The notes under the pieces were generated by a model. It saw only the letters and a list, made by a program, of their open reading frames with translations, ran no database searches and had not been told where the DNA came from. Positions 1-7,390 of a stretch of DNA of 19,179 nucleotides are shown piece after piece. The position numbers and the translations under genes are program-made. Numbering within the stretch: the stretch's first letter is position 1; each line of letters begins with the position of its first letter. The DNA comes from JBFHDX01 sp041584475 (lineage in GTDB: Bacteria > Pseudomonadota > Alphaproteobacteria > UBA8366 > JADFVY01): contig JBFHDX010000073.1 in NCBI GenBank assembly GCA_041584475.1, forward strand, positions 1 through 19,179, written 5' to 3'.

Positions 1-980
1 GAGGCGAACAGCTTGGCCCGCGCCGCCTCGGCGACGTCCGGAAAACCGTCGCAGTCGGCCGCCTGGTGAATCAGGCCGCGCGCCGCCTCGAGCTGCGTCG
101 ACATGTCGGCGAGCAGCCACTGCAGGCCCTGGAACTCGGCGATCGGCCGGCCGAACTGCTCGCGCCGGCCAGCGTAGTCGAGGGCGAGGTCGTAGGCGCC
201 CTGGGCGATGCCGAGCGCGACGGTGGCGGCGCCGACGCGCTGTCCGTTGTACGCCTTCATCAGCGCGCCGAAGCCCTTGGCGAGGCCCTGCGGCGGGCGC
301 AGCAGCATGGCTTCGGGCACCTCGAGCCCGTCGAGGATGATCTCGGTCTCGGGAATGCCGCGCAGGCCCATCGTCGGCTCGCGCTTGCCGATGCGCAGGC
401 CGGGCGGGTCGTCGTCACCCTTGCGGACGACGATGAAGCCGCCGATGCCCTGCTCGACGCCGTCCTCGAAGACGCGCGCGAACACGAGGTGCAGCCGCGA
501 GACGCCGCCGCCGGTGATCCAGTGCTTGCGGCCCGATAGCACGTAGGCATCGCCGCGCCGCTCGGCGCGGGTCGTCATCTCGGTGGCGGCGCTGCCGGCG
601 CCGGGCTCGGTGATGCAGATCGCCGGCTTGTCGCCGTCGAGCACGAGGTCGATCGCGAGCCGCGCCTGCTCGGGCGTGCCGTAGCCCATGATCGCGTCGA
701 TCGCGCCCATGTTGGTCTCGACGGCGATGCGCGCGGTGACGCCGCAGATGCGCGCCATCTCCTCGATGACGAGCACCGCCTCGAGATAGCCGAGGCCCTG
801 GCCGCCCAACTCGCGCGGGATCGTCATGCCGACGAAGCCGGCGTCCTTGAGCGCGGCGACGTTGTCCCAGGGGTATTCCTCGCTGCGGTCGATCGCGGCG
901 GCGCGGGCGGCGATCGTCGACTCGGCGAGCGCCCGCGCCCGCGCCCGCAAATCCTTCTGTGCGTCGGTCAGTCGCGTCAT
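1..980 (-). CDS. Acyl-CoA dehydrogenase family protein, 3-sulfinopropanoyl-CoA desulfinase-like (C-terminus cut off)
   Basis: About 326 residues are visible from the ATG at 980; the C-terminal end lies outside the window. Seen: the acyl-CoA dehydrogenase fold sequence with the FAD/substrate signature CITEPGAGSAAT at residues 122-133, followed by KHWIT (152-156), and the C-terminal helical domain motif RREQFGRP. At the position where isovaleryl-CoA dehydrogenase-type enzymes carry the catalytic Glu (the ER pair), this protein has Gln247-Arg248 in YNGQRVGAATVALG, and it has Arg84 in GVTARIAVE. From memory of the family, a Gln in place of the base and an Arg at position 84 mark 3-sulfinopropanoyl-CoA desulfinase (Acd), which releases sulfite from 3-sulfinopropanoyl-CoA to give propanoyl-CoA in organosulfur catabolism. 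Family assignment is secure; the desulfinase subgroup is an inference. It could also be an ordinary short-chain dehydrogenase whose base lies at the unseen C-terminal position. Confidence 0.9.
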   Translation of the reverse strand, partial: MTRLTDAQKDLRARARALAESTIAARAAAIDRSEEYPWDNVAALKDAGFVGMTIPRELGGQGLGYLEAVLVIEEMARICGVTARIAVETNMGAIDAIMGYGTPEQARLAIDLVLDGDKPAICITEPGAGSAATEMTTRAERRGDAYVLSGRKHWITGGGVSRLHLVFARVFEDGVEQGIGGFIVVRKGDDDPPGLRIGKREPTMGLRGIPETEIILDGLEVPEAMLLRPPQGLAKGFGALMKAYNGQRVGAATVALGIAQGAYDLALDYAGRREQFGRPIAEFQGLQWLLADMSTQLEAARGLIHQAADCDGFPDVAEAARAKLFA

Positions 981-1241
981 GACCGGTAGGCTTCCCCGCG
1001 CTCGTGGACCCGTCGGCGGCCACCATAGCCCCGGCCGAGCGATCACGCCACACCCGCGGCGGCGCGGCGATGGCCGCCGTCCGCCCGCTGCGCGCACCCT
1101 AAATCGGCAGAGGTTTCGAAATGGATAACCGGTGCTCGCCGACGCCGGTCCCGGAATAGATCGGGCATACCCGTGTATGCAGGCACGGTGGCCCGACCAG
1201 TGGGCCCGCGACGAAAAATCAATCCATGCACGGAGGTCTCT
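981..1241. other. Intergenic region between divergent acyl-CoA dehydrogenase and small exported protein genes
   Basis: No convincing gene is present in these 261 bases; ORFs crossing it are GC-driven shadows. It must hold the promoters of both divergent genes. It contains a perfect palindrome at 1165-1180 and a hairpin GGCCC-N7-GGGCC at 1190-1206, both listed or discussed separately. I could not identify a clear -35/-10 pair. Confidence 0.5.
1165..1180. promoter_or_regulatory. Palindrome GCATAC-CCGT-GTATGC, possible operator
   Basis: Two perfect 6-base arms are separated by 4 bases. The site lies 62-77 bases upstream of the ATG at 1242 of the small exported protein and about 185 bases upstream of the divergent acyl-CoA dehydrogenase start. 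Its size and position fit a dimeric repressor site, but no regulator is encoded next to it and the sequence matches no operator I know. Confidence 0.3.
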
Positions 1242-1520
1242 ATGCACAAGTCGATCCTCACCGCCGCCGCCATCGCGCTCTGCACCGCGGCCGCGCCGGC
1301 GCTCGCCTCGGACCATCTGGCGAACGCCGCCACCGCGCCCGGCGCCGACCAGCGCGGGTTCACGAACCCGGTCGCCGGCAATCCCTCGGGCGTGTCCGGC
1401 CCGGCCTCGGATCCGCGCACGGTGCCCGGCGAGGGCAACCCCAATTTCGGCCGCGAGACGGGTACGCCGGCGGTGAACCGCGATCTCGTCGACGACCGCA
1501 AGGCGCGCGGCCGGGACTGA
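1242..1520 (+). CDS. Small exported protein of unknown function
   Basis: This predicts 92 residues. The ATG at 1242 is chosen because a GGAGG ribosome-binding site (1232-1236) precedes it and because it starts a typical signal peptide: MHKS, a hydrophobic stretch rich in Ala and Leu, and an AXA-type cleavage site at PALAS near residue 23. The mature part is about 70 residues, hydrophilic, rich in Gly, Pro, Asn, Asp and Arg, with short repeated NP/VxGNP and VPGEGNPNFG phrases and no cysteine. It looks intrinsically disordered and probably resides in the periplasm. I do not recognise the family. It is monocistronic: the upstream gene is divergent and the downstream gene is convergent, sharing the TGATCA hexamer that contains both stop codons. 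Confidence 0.75.
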   Translation: MHKSILTAAAIALCTAAAPALASDHLANAATAPGADQRGFTNPVAGNPSGVSGPASDPRTVPGEGNPNFGRETGTPAVNRDLVDDRKARGRD

Positions 1521-4040
1521 TCACTCCGGCTTCTCGGCCGTACCGTCGTCCGGCCCCGGCGGGGAGTCGCTCCCCGTCGGGGTCGCTTCGGTTCCGGCCC
1601 GGGCGCCGTCCGCTCCGTCCGCGGCGCGCGGCACCAAGTCGGCCGACCGCGCCACGTCCCTGACATGCAGGTCGCGCTGCGGGAACGGGATCTGGATGCC
1701 GTTCTCGCGGAACGCCTTGTCGATGGCGAAGCGGAGATCGGTCGAGACGACGATGATCTGGCCGATGTCGTACAGGTAGCAGCGCAGCTCGAAGATCAGC
1801 GCCGAATCGGCGAAATCCTTGAACATGACGAAGGGGGGCGGGCGGCGCGTGACCTGCGGGTTGGCGCCCGCGACCTCGAGCAGGACCTCGCGCACGCGCT
1901 CGACGTCGGAGCCGTAGGCGACGCCGACCGGGATCTCGACGCGGCCGAGCCGGTCGGTGTGCGTCCAGTTGACGACCGAGGTCGAGAGCAGCTCTGAATT
2001 CGGGATGATGACCGAGGCGCGGCGGAACGTCTCGATCTCCGTCGCCCGGACGCGGACGCGCTTGACGGTGCCCTCGTTGCTGCCGACGACGACCCAGTCG
2101 CCCACCTTGATCGGTCGCTCGATCAGCAGGATGACGCCGGAGACGAAGTTGTTGACGACGTTCTGCAGGCCGAAGCCGATGCCGACCGAGAGGGCACCGG
2201 CGATGAGCGCCAGGTTGGTCAGGTCGAGTCCGCCGACGGAGATCGCGATCATCGCGGCGACGATGATGCCGATATAGCCGAACCCCGCCGCCAGCGAGTG
2301 CTGCAGGCCCTTTTCCATGCGGGTCTCCGGCAGCACGCTCTCGGCCAGTCCGCGCTGCAGCCAGCGGACGATGACGAGGCCGATGACGAAGACGATGACG
2401 GCGAGGCCGATGTCGGCGATCGAGATCGTCACGTTGCCGATGGTGAAGCTGGCGGACAGCTGGACGAGCCACTGGGCGAGCGGCAGCACCGGGACGGTCC
2501 AGACCGCGGCGACCGCGAATACGGCGCCGATCAGGACGACGAGGTCGAGCCCGGCGCGCAGCCAGAACCGGATCAGACGGCGGGTCGGATATTTGAACTG
2601 CAGGCGTGCGATGACCACGCGCGACCGCAGGGCCACGCTGATCAGGTCGCGCAGCAGGCCGCGCAGCATGTACAGCAGCCCGCCGACGACGCCGGTCCCG
2701 AGCAGGTTGTTGACGACGAATGTGCCGAAGTTGGTGTAACCGATCACCGTTCCGGCGATCGCTGCGACGACCAGCAGGATGGCGACGCGCCGCAGCAGGT
2801 TGAGGACGCCGAAGGACGGCCGGCGAACCGGCTCGTCCTCGGAAGGTTGCTCCGGCACCTCGTCGGGCTCCGGCTCGATCTGCGGTCTCTCCCCGGTCCA
2901 CAGGTCTCTTCTGAGCAGCGCCAGCAGGCCGATGCCTTCCGCCATGTTGAAGACGAGCGCATAGGCCGCGCGCAGCTCGGGCGCGTAGTTCGCGCCGCCG
3001 GGCAGTACGGGGCCGACGCGAAAGAAGAAGGTGTCGATGGCGTAGATCGCGGCCAGGAACCCGATCAGCCGCGCGAGTTGCTGGGCGTTCTGGCTCGATA
3101 CGTTCGCGAGTCGCCATTGCGGCATCTCCGGCGCGAGCGCGGCGCGCGGCAACGCGGTTGCCAGGATGAACAGGATCAGCGACTGGCAGAGCAGCGAGAC
3201 CACCTGCGGGAACGGTCCGGCGGTCGCGGAATCGACGATCGACGCGCGGACCAGCACGACGGTGACGATGGCCGCGGGAATGACGCCGCGGCCGAGCCCT
3301 TCCGCGATCGCGCCGACGAGGCGCTGCGTGAAGGTCGGTTCGGTGATCGCCGGGTCACGGCCGAACCGCCGGAGCAGCAGGCGCCGCAGGACCCAGCCGA
3401 GGATCAGCGCGCCGATGACCATCGCCAGGTCGCGCGGCACCGGCCTCGCCGCGGACTCGCGCGGCGTCGCCGCGATGCGGGCCAGAACGTGGCCGGCCTC
3501 GGGAAACGCGACCGCGAGCGTGCGCGGCAGGAGCGGCGAGGGGTGGCGCGTCTGCAATCGGGTGAACAACCGCACGAAATAGAGTGCCGACATGCGCTCC
3601 TCGAGCGACGTCGCGCGCGTGATCGCCAGTTCGGCCAAGGCGATCCGGCCCCGGTAATCGGTGATGTCCGCCTTGTACTGCGCCCGCTGCGCGGCCACCT
3701 CGGGGTCTTCCGGTGCGGTCGACTCCGAAGGCGGCGGGCCCAGCGCGTCGATCAGCTCCTGCAGCGTCTTGACGGCCCGCTGGGCGCGTGCACGCTGCGC
3801 CAGCGCCGACGCCCTGACCTCTTCCGCGAGTGCCTGGAACTCGGCCGAGCGCTCCGGGTCGCGGTCGATACCCGATACGTACTCCTCGACCGACGTCAAT
3901 TTGCGGTTCCAGTCCGCGACGATGACGCTGAATGGTCGCGCCGGCTCGGTCGGCATGAGCTGTGCGTTGGCGACCGTCGCCGTGGCCAGGCAGACGAGTG
4001 CGAGAACGGTTCGGCAGAGGAGTCGAGCGGGCATGGCCAT
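1521..4040 (-). CDS. MscS-family mechanosensitive ion channel, large multi-domain type (DUF3772-like)
   Basis: The 839-residue predicted inner-membrane protein opens under membrane tension to release solutes on hypo-osmotic shock. Residues 1-26 form a signal peptide ending in ANA-Q. A hydrophilic periplasmic domain with charged helices (about 27-190) follows, as in DUF3772-bearing or MscK-like channels. Roughly ten hydrophobic segments come next. The MscS core spans about 582-790, with the Gly/Ala-rich pore helix GALSVGIGFGLQNVVNNFVSG (615-635), the LIERPIKVGDWV beta-domain entry, IIPNS, and the terminal IPFPQRDLHV signature. Residues after about 795 form a Gly/Asp/Pro-rich, probably disordered tail. 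The start at 4040 has only a weak Shine-Dalgarno; an ATG two codons later (4034) is equally possible. Its stop codon directly abuts the stop of the convergent small gene. Family assignment is firm. Confidence 0.93.
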   Translation of the reverse strand: MAMPARLLCRTVLALVCLATATVANAQLMPTEPARPFSVIVADWNRKLTSVEEYVSGIDRDPERSAEFQALAEEVRASALAQRARAQRAVKTLQELIDALGPPPSESTAPEDPEVAAQRAQYKADITDYRGRIALAELAITRATSLEERMSALYFVRLFTRLQTRHPSPLLPRTLAVAFPEAGHVLARIAATPRESAARPVPRDLAMVIGALILGWVLRRLLLRRFGRDPAITEPTFTQRLVGAIAEGLGRGVIPAAIVTVVLVRASIVDSATAGPFPQVVSLLCQSLILFILATALPRAALAPEMPQWRLANVSSQNAQQLARLIGFLAAIYAIDTFFFRVGPVLPGGANYAPELRAAYALVFNMAEGIGLLALLRRDLWTGERPQIEPEPDEVPEQPSEDEPVRRPSFGVLNLLRRVAILLVVAAIAGTVIGYTNFGTFVVNNLLGTGVVGGLLYMLRGLLRDLISVALRSRVVIARLQFKYPTRRLIRFWLRAGLDLVVLIGAVFAVAAVWTVPVLPLAQWLVQLSASFTIGNVTISIADIGLAVIVFVIGLVIVRWLQRGLAESVLPETRMEKGLQHSLAAGFGYIGIIVAAMIAISVGGLDLTNLALIAGALSVGIGFGLQNVVNNFVSGVILLIERPIKVGDWVVVGSNEGTVKRVRVRATEIETFRRASVIIPNSELLSTSVVNWTHTDRLGRVEIPVGVAYGSDVERVREVLLEVAGANPQVTRRPPPFVMFKDFADSALIFELRCYLYDIGQIIVVSTDLRFAIDKAFRENGIQIPFPQRDLHVRDVARSADLVPRAADGADGARAGTEATPTGSDSPPGPDDGTAEKPE

Positions 4041-4100
4041 TCCGTATCTACCGTCGGTCAGCGACGATCGCTGCGGTGTTCCGAGGCACGGCCGTGCGCG

Positions 4101-4652
4101 CTAGATGCGCCTGAGACAGAGGCCGTCGACGCCGGCCGACGCGAGCACCGGAATGCCGGCGGCAAGGTCGCGATCCGCGAGCAGCTCCAACGATTCGGTC
4201 CGGCCGTACCCCGACCCGTCGACGAGCCGTACTGACCTGACAAAGGACGTGACGACGACATGATGAGGATCCTTGGGCTCCAGCGTCAGCCGATAGGCGA
4301 CGACCGCAGGCCGGCCGGCGATATCGGAAACGCTCTCGACCGTCAGTTCGAGCGCACCGTCGCCCCCGACCTGACCCGGCAGGGCTTCCGCCGAGGCGCC
4401 CGGTTCCAGCATGAAGAAGCCATCGACGTAGAACCGGTCGCGGTCGCCGGCGGGGTCCGGCGCAATCGATACGAAGACACCGTCCGACAGGTCGATCTGG
4501 CGCCTGCAGTCGTCGCCGGCGGTGGCCGCCCAGGCGCCCGAGAAGTCGTAGAACAGCAAGACCCGGCTCGGCAACGCCGGCGGTGGCGCCGGTGTACAGG
4601 CCGTCAGCGTCAGCAGCGCGGCCGCAAGCAGCGTCGGGAGACGGACGAACAT
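4101..4652 (-). CDS. Putative lipoprotein of unknown function
   Basis: This predicts 183 residues. The N-terminus is a lipoprotein signal: MFVRLP, a hydrophobic segment, then the lipobox LTAC with Cys19, followed by a Pro/Ala-rich linker (TPAPPPALPS). The mature domain of about 150 residues has alternating beta-type hydrophobic strands and two further cysteines, in GDDCRRQ and near the end in GLCLRR, which could form a disulfide. No known family is recognised. The gene lies 60 bases upstream of the mscS-like gene on the same strand, so the two may be co-transcribed, though no evidence links their functions. The ATG at 4652 has only a weak Shine-Dalgarno. A long perfect inverted repeat sits just upstream in the leader. 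Confidence 0.75.
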   Translation of the reverse strand: MFVRLPTLLAAALLTLTACTPAPPPALPSRVLLFYDFSGAWAATAGDDCRRQIDLSDGVFVSIAPDPAGDRDRFYVDGFFMLEPGASAEALPGQVGGDGALELTVESVSDIAGRPAVVAYRLTLEPKDPHHVVVTSFVRSVRLVDGSGYGRTESLELLADRDLAAGIPVLASAGVDGLCLRRI

Positions 4653-4670
4653 GATCGAGATCTCAAGCGC

Positions 4671-4712
4671 TCCTGCGGACAGTCGGTTTCCCGCCCGACA
4701 TCATCCGCAGGA
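4671..4712. repeat. Long inverted repeat (nested hairpin) upstream of the lipoprotein gene
   Basis: The outer arms TCCTGCGGA (4671-4679) and TCCGCAGGA (4704-4712) are perfect 9-base complements. A second perfect 5-base pair lies inside, GTCGG (4682-4686) with CCGAC (4694-4698). The structure lies 19-60 bases upstream of the lipoprotein ATG and 119-160 bases past the stop of the dioxygenase gene, both on the minus strand. No T-tract follows on either strand. It could be a transcript-end hairpin for the dioxygenase unit or a leader structure. On the minus strand its last arm contains an AGGA that runs into AGGAG, too far from the ATG (about 16 bases) to be a normal ribosome-binding site. Confidence 0.55.
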
Positions 4713-4830
4713 CGGGCCTCGCCCGCAAGCCGCTCGTTCTCGGTGACGGATCTCGAGGTTCCCGGCGCGGCGTGCATGGTGCGCTGACGGCGCCGCCCGA
4801 GCGCGCCGGACCGTGCGGTTCGAGGCGCGC

Positions 4831-5607
4831 CTAGGCGAACGCGAAGGCGCGCATCGACAACACGCCGAACGTGTACCCGCTGTGCAGCCGGCGGCCGGGT
4901 TCGCCGCTGGCCCCCATGGCGACGAGCAGCGGCAGGAAATGCTCCGGCGTCGGGTGATTGCGATGCGCCTGCGGCGCGTCGGGGAATCGCGCAAGCTCGT
5001 CGGCATCGCCGCGCTCGATGGCGGCGGTCGCCCAGTCCTCGAACGCGGTCACGTAGCCGGGCGGCGGCCGGTCGACCCCGTCGAGGCGAAACTCCCGCAG
5101 GTTATGGGTGAAGCCGCCGCTGGCGAGGATCAGAACGCCGTCGGAGCGCAGGGGCGCGAGGGCGCGACCCACTGCGAGGTGGTGCGACGCCGGGCGCGCC
5201 GGCTGCACGGAAAGCTGCACCACCGGAATGTCGGCATCCGGATACATCAGCATCAGAGGGACCCAGGCGCCGTGGTCGAGCCCGCGCCGCGCATCGGTCG
5301 AGCCGCCGACGTCGACGAGCAGCCCGGCGACCCGCTGCGCCAGCTGCGGTTCGCCGGGCGCCTCGTAGCGGATGCCATAGAGCGGCTCGGGAAAGCCATA
5401 GAAATCGTGGATGGTCTCGGGGCGGGCCGCGGCGCCGGCAATGGGCCGAGCACTTTCCCAATGGGCCGATACGCAGAGAATCGCCGCGGGTCGCGGCAGT
5501 TCGGCACCCAGCGCGCGCAGGAACGCGCCCGTCTCGCCGGGGTCGAGCGCCAGCGTCGGCGCGCCGTGGCTGACGAAGATCGCCGGCAGGCTCTCGGGAT
5601 CGGTCAT
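4831..5607 (-). CDS. DODA/YgiD-type extradiol dioxygenase (class III, LigB fold)
   Basis: The 258-residue protein is a cytosolic ring-cleaving dioxygenase of the 4,5-DOPA dioxygenase family, which opens catechols next to the diol. Seen: FVSHGAPTLAL near the N-terminus, VSAHWES, LDHGAWVPL, GGFTHNLREF and NHPTPEHFLPL. His14, His49, His168 and His223 match the four metal-site histidines of E. coli YgiD; His112 in DHGAW is a likely catalytic residue. Length is normal for the family. These enzymes are Zn- or Fe-containing and their natural substrate in most bacteria is unknown; a catechol or hydroquinone-derived compound is inferred here from the neighbours. The gene is last of a minus-strand series, 64 bases after the DoxX gene, so co-transcription is plausible. 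The Shine-Dalgarno before 5607 is weak. Confidence 0.93.
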   Translation of the reverse strand: MTDPESLPAIFVSHGAPTLALDPGETGAFLRALGAELPRPAAILCVSAHWESARPIAGAAARPETIHDFYGFPEPLYGIRYEAPGEPQLAQRVAGLLVDVGGSTDARRGLDHGAWVPLMLMYPDADIPVVQLSVQPARPASHHLAVGRALAPLRSDGVLILASGGFTHNLREFRLDGVDRPPPGYVTAFEDWATAAIERGDADELARFPDAPQAHRNHPTPEHFLPLLVAMGASGEPGRRLHSGYTFGVLSMRAFAFA

Positions 5608-5671
5608 GGCTGCGGCTCGGTGTGCAGGCTCGGGCGGCTCGCGCGGAGCCGCCCGGCGCCCGTCGACGGAA

Positions 5672-6133
5672 TCAGAATTCGCGGCCGAGCTTGCGGTCGA
5701 GCGAGTACTCGCCGCCGCCCCGCGCGAGAACCACGAGAGCGAGGATTCCCCACATCAGCGGGTACTCGTAGCCGCCGGCGTTCCAGAAGAAACCGTTGCC
5801 CCAGTGGACGTAGAACGCGGCGACCGCCATGAAGCCGAGGACCATCGCCGCAATCGGCCTGGTCAGGAGACCGACGACGAGCATGATGCCGCCGAAGAAC
5901 TCCAGCAGGGCGATCACCCACACCCAGAACACGCCGGGGCTGAGCCCGAGCGAGTCCATGAACCCGGCGGTGCCCGCCATCGCGCCGCCGAAAAGCTTCA
6001 CGTAGCCGTGCGGGATCAACAGCGCACCGGTCGTCACGCGCACGATTAGCCAGGAATAGCCCGCGATCGATTGGTAGAGCCCGGCGAGCCCCGGGATGAT
6101 CAGTCTGCTCTTATCCACCGTCGTGTCCGACAT
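5672..6133 (-). CDS. DoxX-family inner-membrane protein (YqjF-like)
   Basis: This predicts 153 residues with four transmembrane segments: LIVRVTTGALLIPHG, VWVIALLEFFGGIMLVVGLL, MVLGFMAVAAFYVHW and LMWGILALVVLA. The family hallmarks are IPHGYVKLFGG after helix 1 and the LEFFGGIMLVVGLLTRP pattern. The start is set at 6133 (MSDTTVDK) because GGAG lies about 6 bases upstream on the minus strand; a longer form from 6151 lacks such a site. DoxX proteins are small membrane proteins linked to quinone redox chemistry; the biochemical role of YqjF-type members is unsettled. In E. coli yqjF sits next to yqjG and is activated by the LysR protein YhaJ in response to quinone-type metabolites. The same trio occurs here, which supports a role in quinone stress. 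Confidence 0.9.
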   Translation of the reverse strand: MSDTTVDKSRLIIPGLAGLYQSIAGYSWLIVRVTTGALLIPHGYVKLFGGAMAGTAGFMDSLGLSPGVFWVWVIALLEFFGGIMLVVGLLTRPIAAMVLGFMAVAAFYVHWGNGFFWNAGGYEYPLMWGILALVVLARGGGEYSLDRKLGREF

Positions 6134-6338
6134 CTCTCTCTCCTCATGCACTCGTTGTCAAAGTTGGTTACCACTCCAAGGGGGCGATAACAGCCTGCGT
6201 CAATTACGGGTCGCAGGCCAGCTACAATTCGCCTGCCTCAAGCGCCCGGCTTTCGGCCGGGTCTCCGTATCAGGGAGCGGATGGCCAGCCGGCGCGTTTG
6301 TAACCTGCGGGGCCAAGCGTCGGCTCTGCGCCCGATGC
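6134..6338. other. Intergenic region upstream of the DoxX gene
   Basis: This 205-base gap between yqjG and the DoxX gene is the longest inside the minus-strand quinone series, so the DoxX-dioxygenase pair may have its own promoter. On the minus strand I see a TTGACG hexamer around 6199-6204, but no good -10 at the right distance. Two dyads are present: TTGG-N8-CCAA at 6164-6179, about 30-45 bases before the DoxX ATG, and the hairpin CCCGGC-TTTCG-GCCGGG at 6245-6261, about 80 bases after the yqjG stop and without a T-run. No gene is evident. Confidence 0.45.
6245..6261 (-). terminator. GC-rich hairpin after yqjG, weak terminator candidate
   Basis: A perfect 6-base stem (CCCGGC with GCCGGG) closes a 5-base loop 78-94 bases downstream of the yqjG stop codon on the minus strand. 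No T-tract follows, so it would be at best a partial or Rho-assisted stop or a 3'-end protecting structure. It supports, weakly, a break between the wrbA-yqjG unit and the DoxX-dioxygenase unit. Confidence 0.25.
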
Positions 6339-7328
6339 TCATGCCGCCTTCCTCAGATGATCGCGGCCGTGCGGCGCGCCAAAGTCGATATCGGGGCCGA
6401 CCGGGACGATGCGCGTCGGATTGATCGTCTCGTGGCTGCCGTAATAATGCGACTTGATATGGTCCATGTTGACGGTTCCGGCGACACCCGGCACCTGGTA
6501 AAGCTCGCGCGTGTAGCCCCAGAGGTTCGGGTAATCGACGAGGCGCCGGATATTGCACTTGAAATGGCCGAAATAGACCGCGTCGTAACGCACCAGCGTG
6601 GTGAACAGCCGCCAGTCGGCCTCCGTGACCCGGTCACCGGCGAGATAGCGTCGACGCGACAGCCGACGCTCGATTTCGTCCAGCACATTGAACAGTTGCG
6701 ACACCGACTCCGCATAGGCTTCCTGCGACGTCGCGAAGCCCGCCTTGTACACGCCGTTGTTGACGTGATCGTAGATCGGCGCGTTGATGCGGTCGATCTC
6801 GCTGCGCAGCGGCCGGGGATAGAAATCCGGACCGCTGGCGCCGACCGCATCGAACGCCGAATTCAACATGCGGACGATTTCCGACGATTCGTTGCTGACG
6901 ATGGTGGCGCGCTTGCGATCCCACAGCACCGGTACCGTCACCCGGCCCGTATAGTCGGGCTGCGCCGCGGCATAGACCTGGTGCAGGTAGCGCGCACCGT
7001 TGACGGGATCGGGAACGACGCCGGGACCCGGCTCGAAGGTCCAGCCCTGCTCCAGCATCAACGGGTGCACGACCGACACCGACACCATGTCTTCCAGGCC
7101 TTTCAGCCTGCGCAGGATCAGCGTCCGATGCGCCCACGGGCAGGCCAGCGACACGTAAAGGTGATAGCGGCCCGGCTCGGCCTTGAATCCGCCCGTTCCG
7201 CTCGGACCCGGTGCACCGTCTGCGGTCACCCAGTTGCGGAACACCGACTCCTGGCGGACGAACCGGCCGCCCGATTTGCCGGTGTCGTACCAGCCGTCGC
7301 GCCATTCGCCGTCGATCAGCAGTCCCAT
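6339..7328 (-). CDS. yqjG: Glutathionyl-hydroquinone reductase (YqjG/ECM4 type, Xi-class GST)
   Basis: The 329-residue cytosolic enzyme reduces glutathionyl-hydroquinones to hydroquinones and glutathione disulfide, recycling quinones that have reacted with glutathione. Seen: the N-terminal GEWRDGWYDT and GRFVRQESVFRNWV blocks, the thioredoxin-like active site SLACPWAHRT with Cys63 at the same number as E. coli YqjG, VPVLWDRKRATIVSNESSEI (about 130-150), and the C-terminal alpha-helical GST domain with RINAPIYDHVNNGVYKAGFA, LFTTLVRYDAVYFGHFKCN and the closing HYYGSHETINPTRIVPVGP. Length and motifs are complete. The start at 7328 is set by AAGGAG 7 bases upstream; the frame stays open for 124 further codons upstream, but that stretch overlaps wrbA and is not protein-like. 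It lies 62 bases downstream of wrbA on the same strand, so co-transcription is likely. Confidence 0.96.
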   Translation of the reverse strand: MGLLIDGEWRDGWYDTGKSGGRFVRQESVFRNWVTADGAPGPSGTGGFKAEPGRYHLYVSLACPWAHRTLILRRLKGLEDMVSVSVVHPLMLEQGWTFEPGPGVVPDPVNGARYLHQVYAAAQPDYTGRVTVPVLWDRKRATIVSNESSEIVRMLNSAFDAVGASGPDFYPRPLRSEIDRINAPIYDHVNNGVYKAGFATSQEAYAESVSQLFNVLDEIERRLSRRRYLAGDRVTEADWRLFTTLVRYDAVYFGHFKCNIRRLVDYPNLWGYTRELYQVPGVAGTVNMDHIKSHYYGSHETINPTRIVPVGPDIDFGAPHGRDHLRKAA

Positions 7329-7390
7329 CGCTCGACTCCTTCGTTCGGTATGTCCGAAGCCGCAGCCGCCGCCGGCGGCCGCCGGGCTTC

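Noticed and set aside
1190..1206. Hairpin GGCCC-N7-GGGCC upstream of the small exported protein as a riboswitch or attenuator
   Set aside because: A single short GC stem without alternative pairing or T-run; not enough to claim a regulatory RNA.
2298..4235. Long plus-strand open frame (645 codons) antisense to the mechanosensitive channel gene
   Set aside because: It is low in hydrophobic structure, rich in Arg, Asp, Gln and Ala, and mirrors the strong MscS gene; long antisense frames are expected at this GC content.
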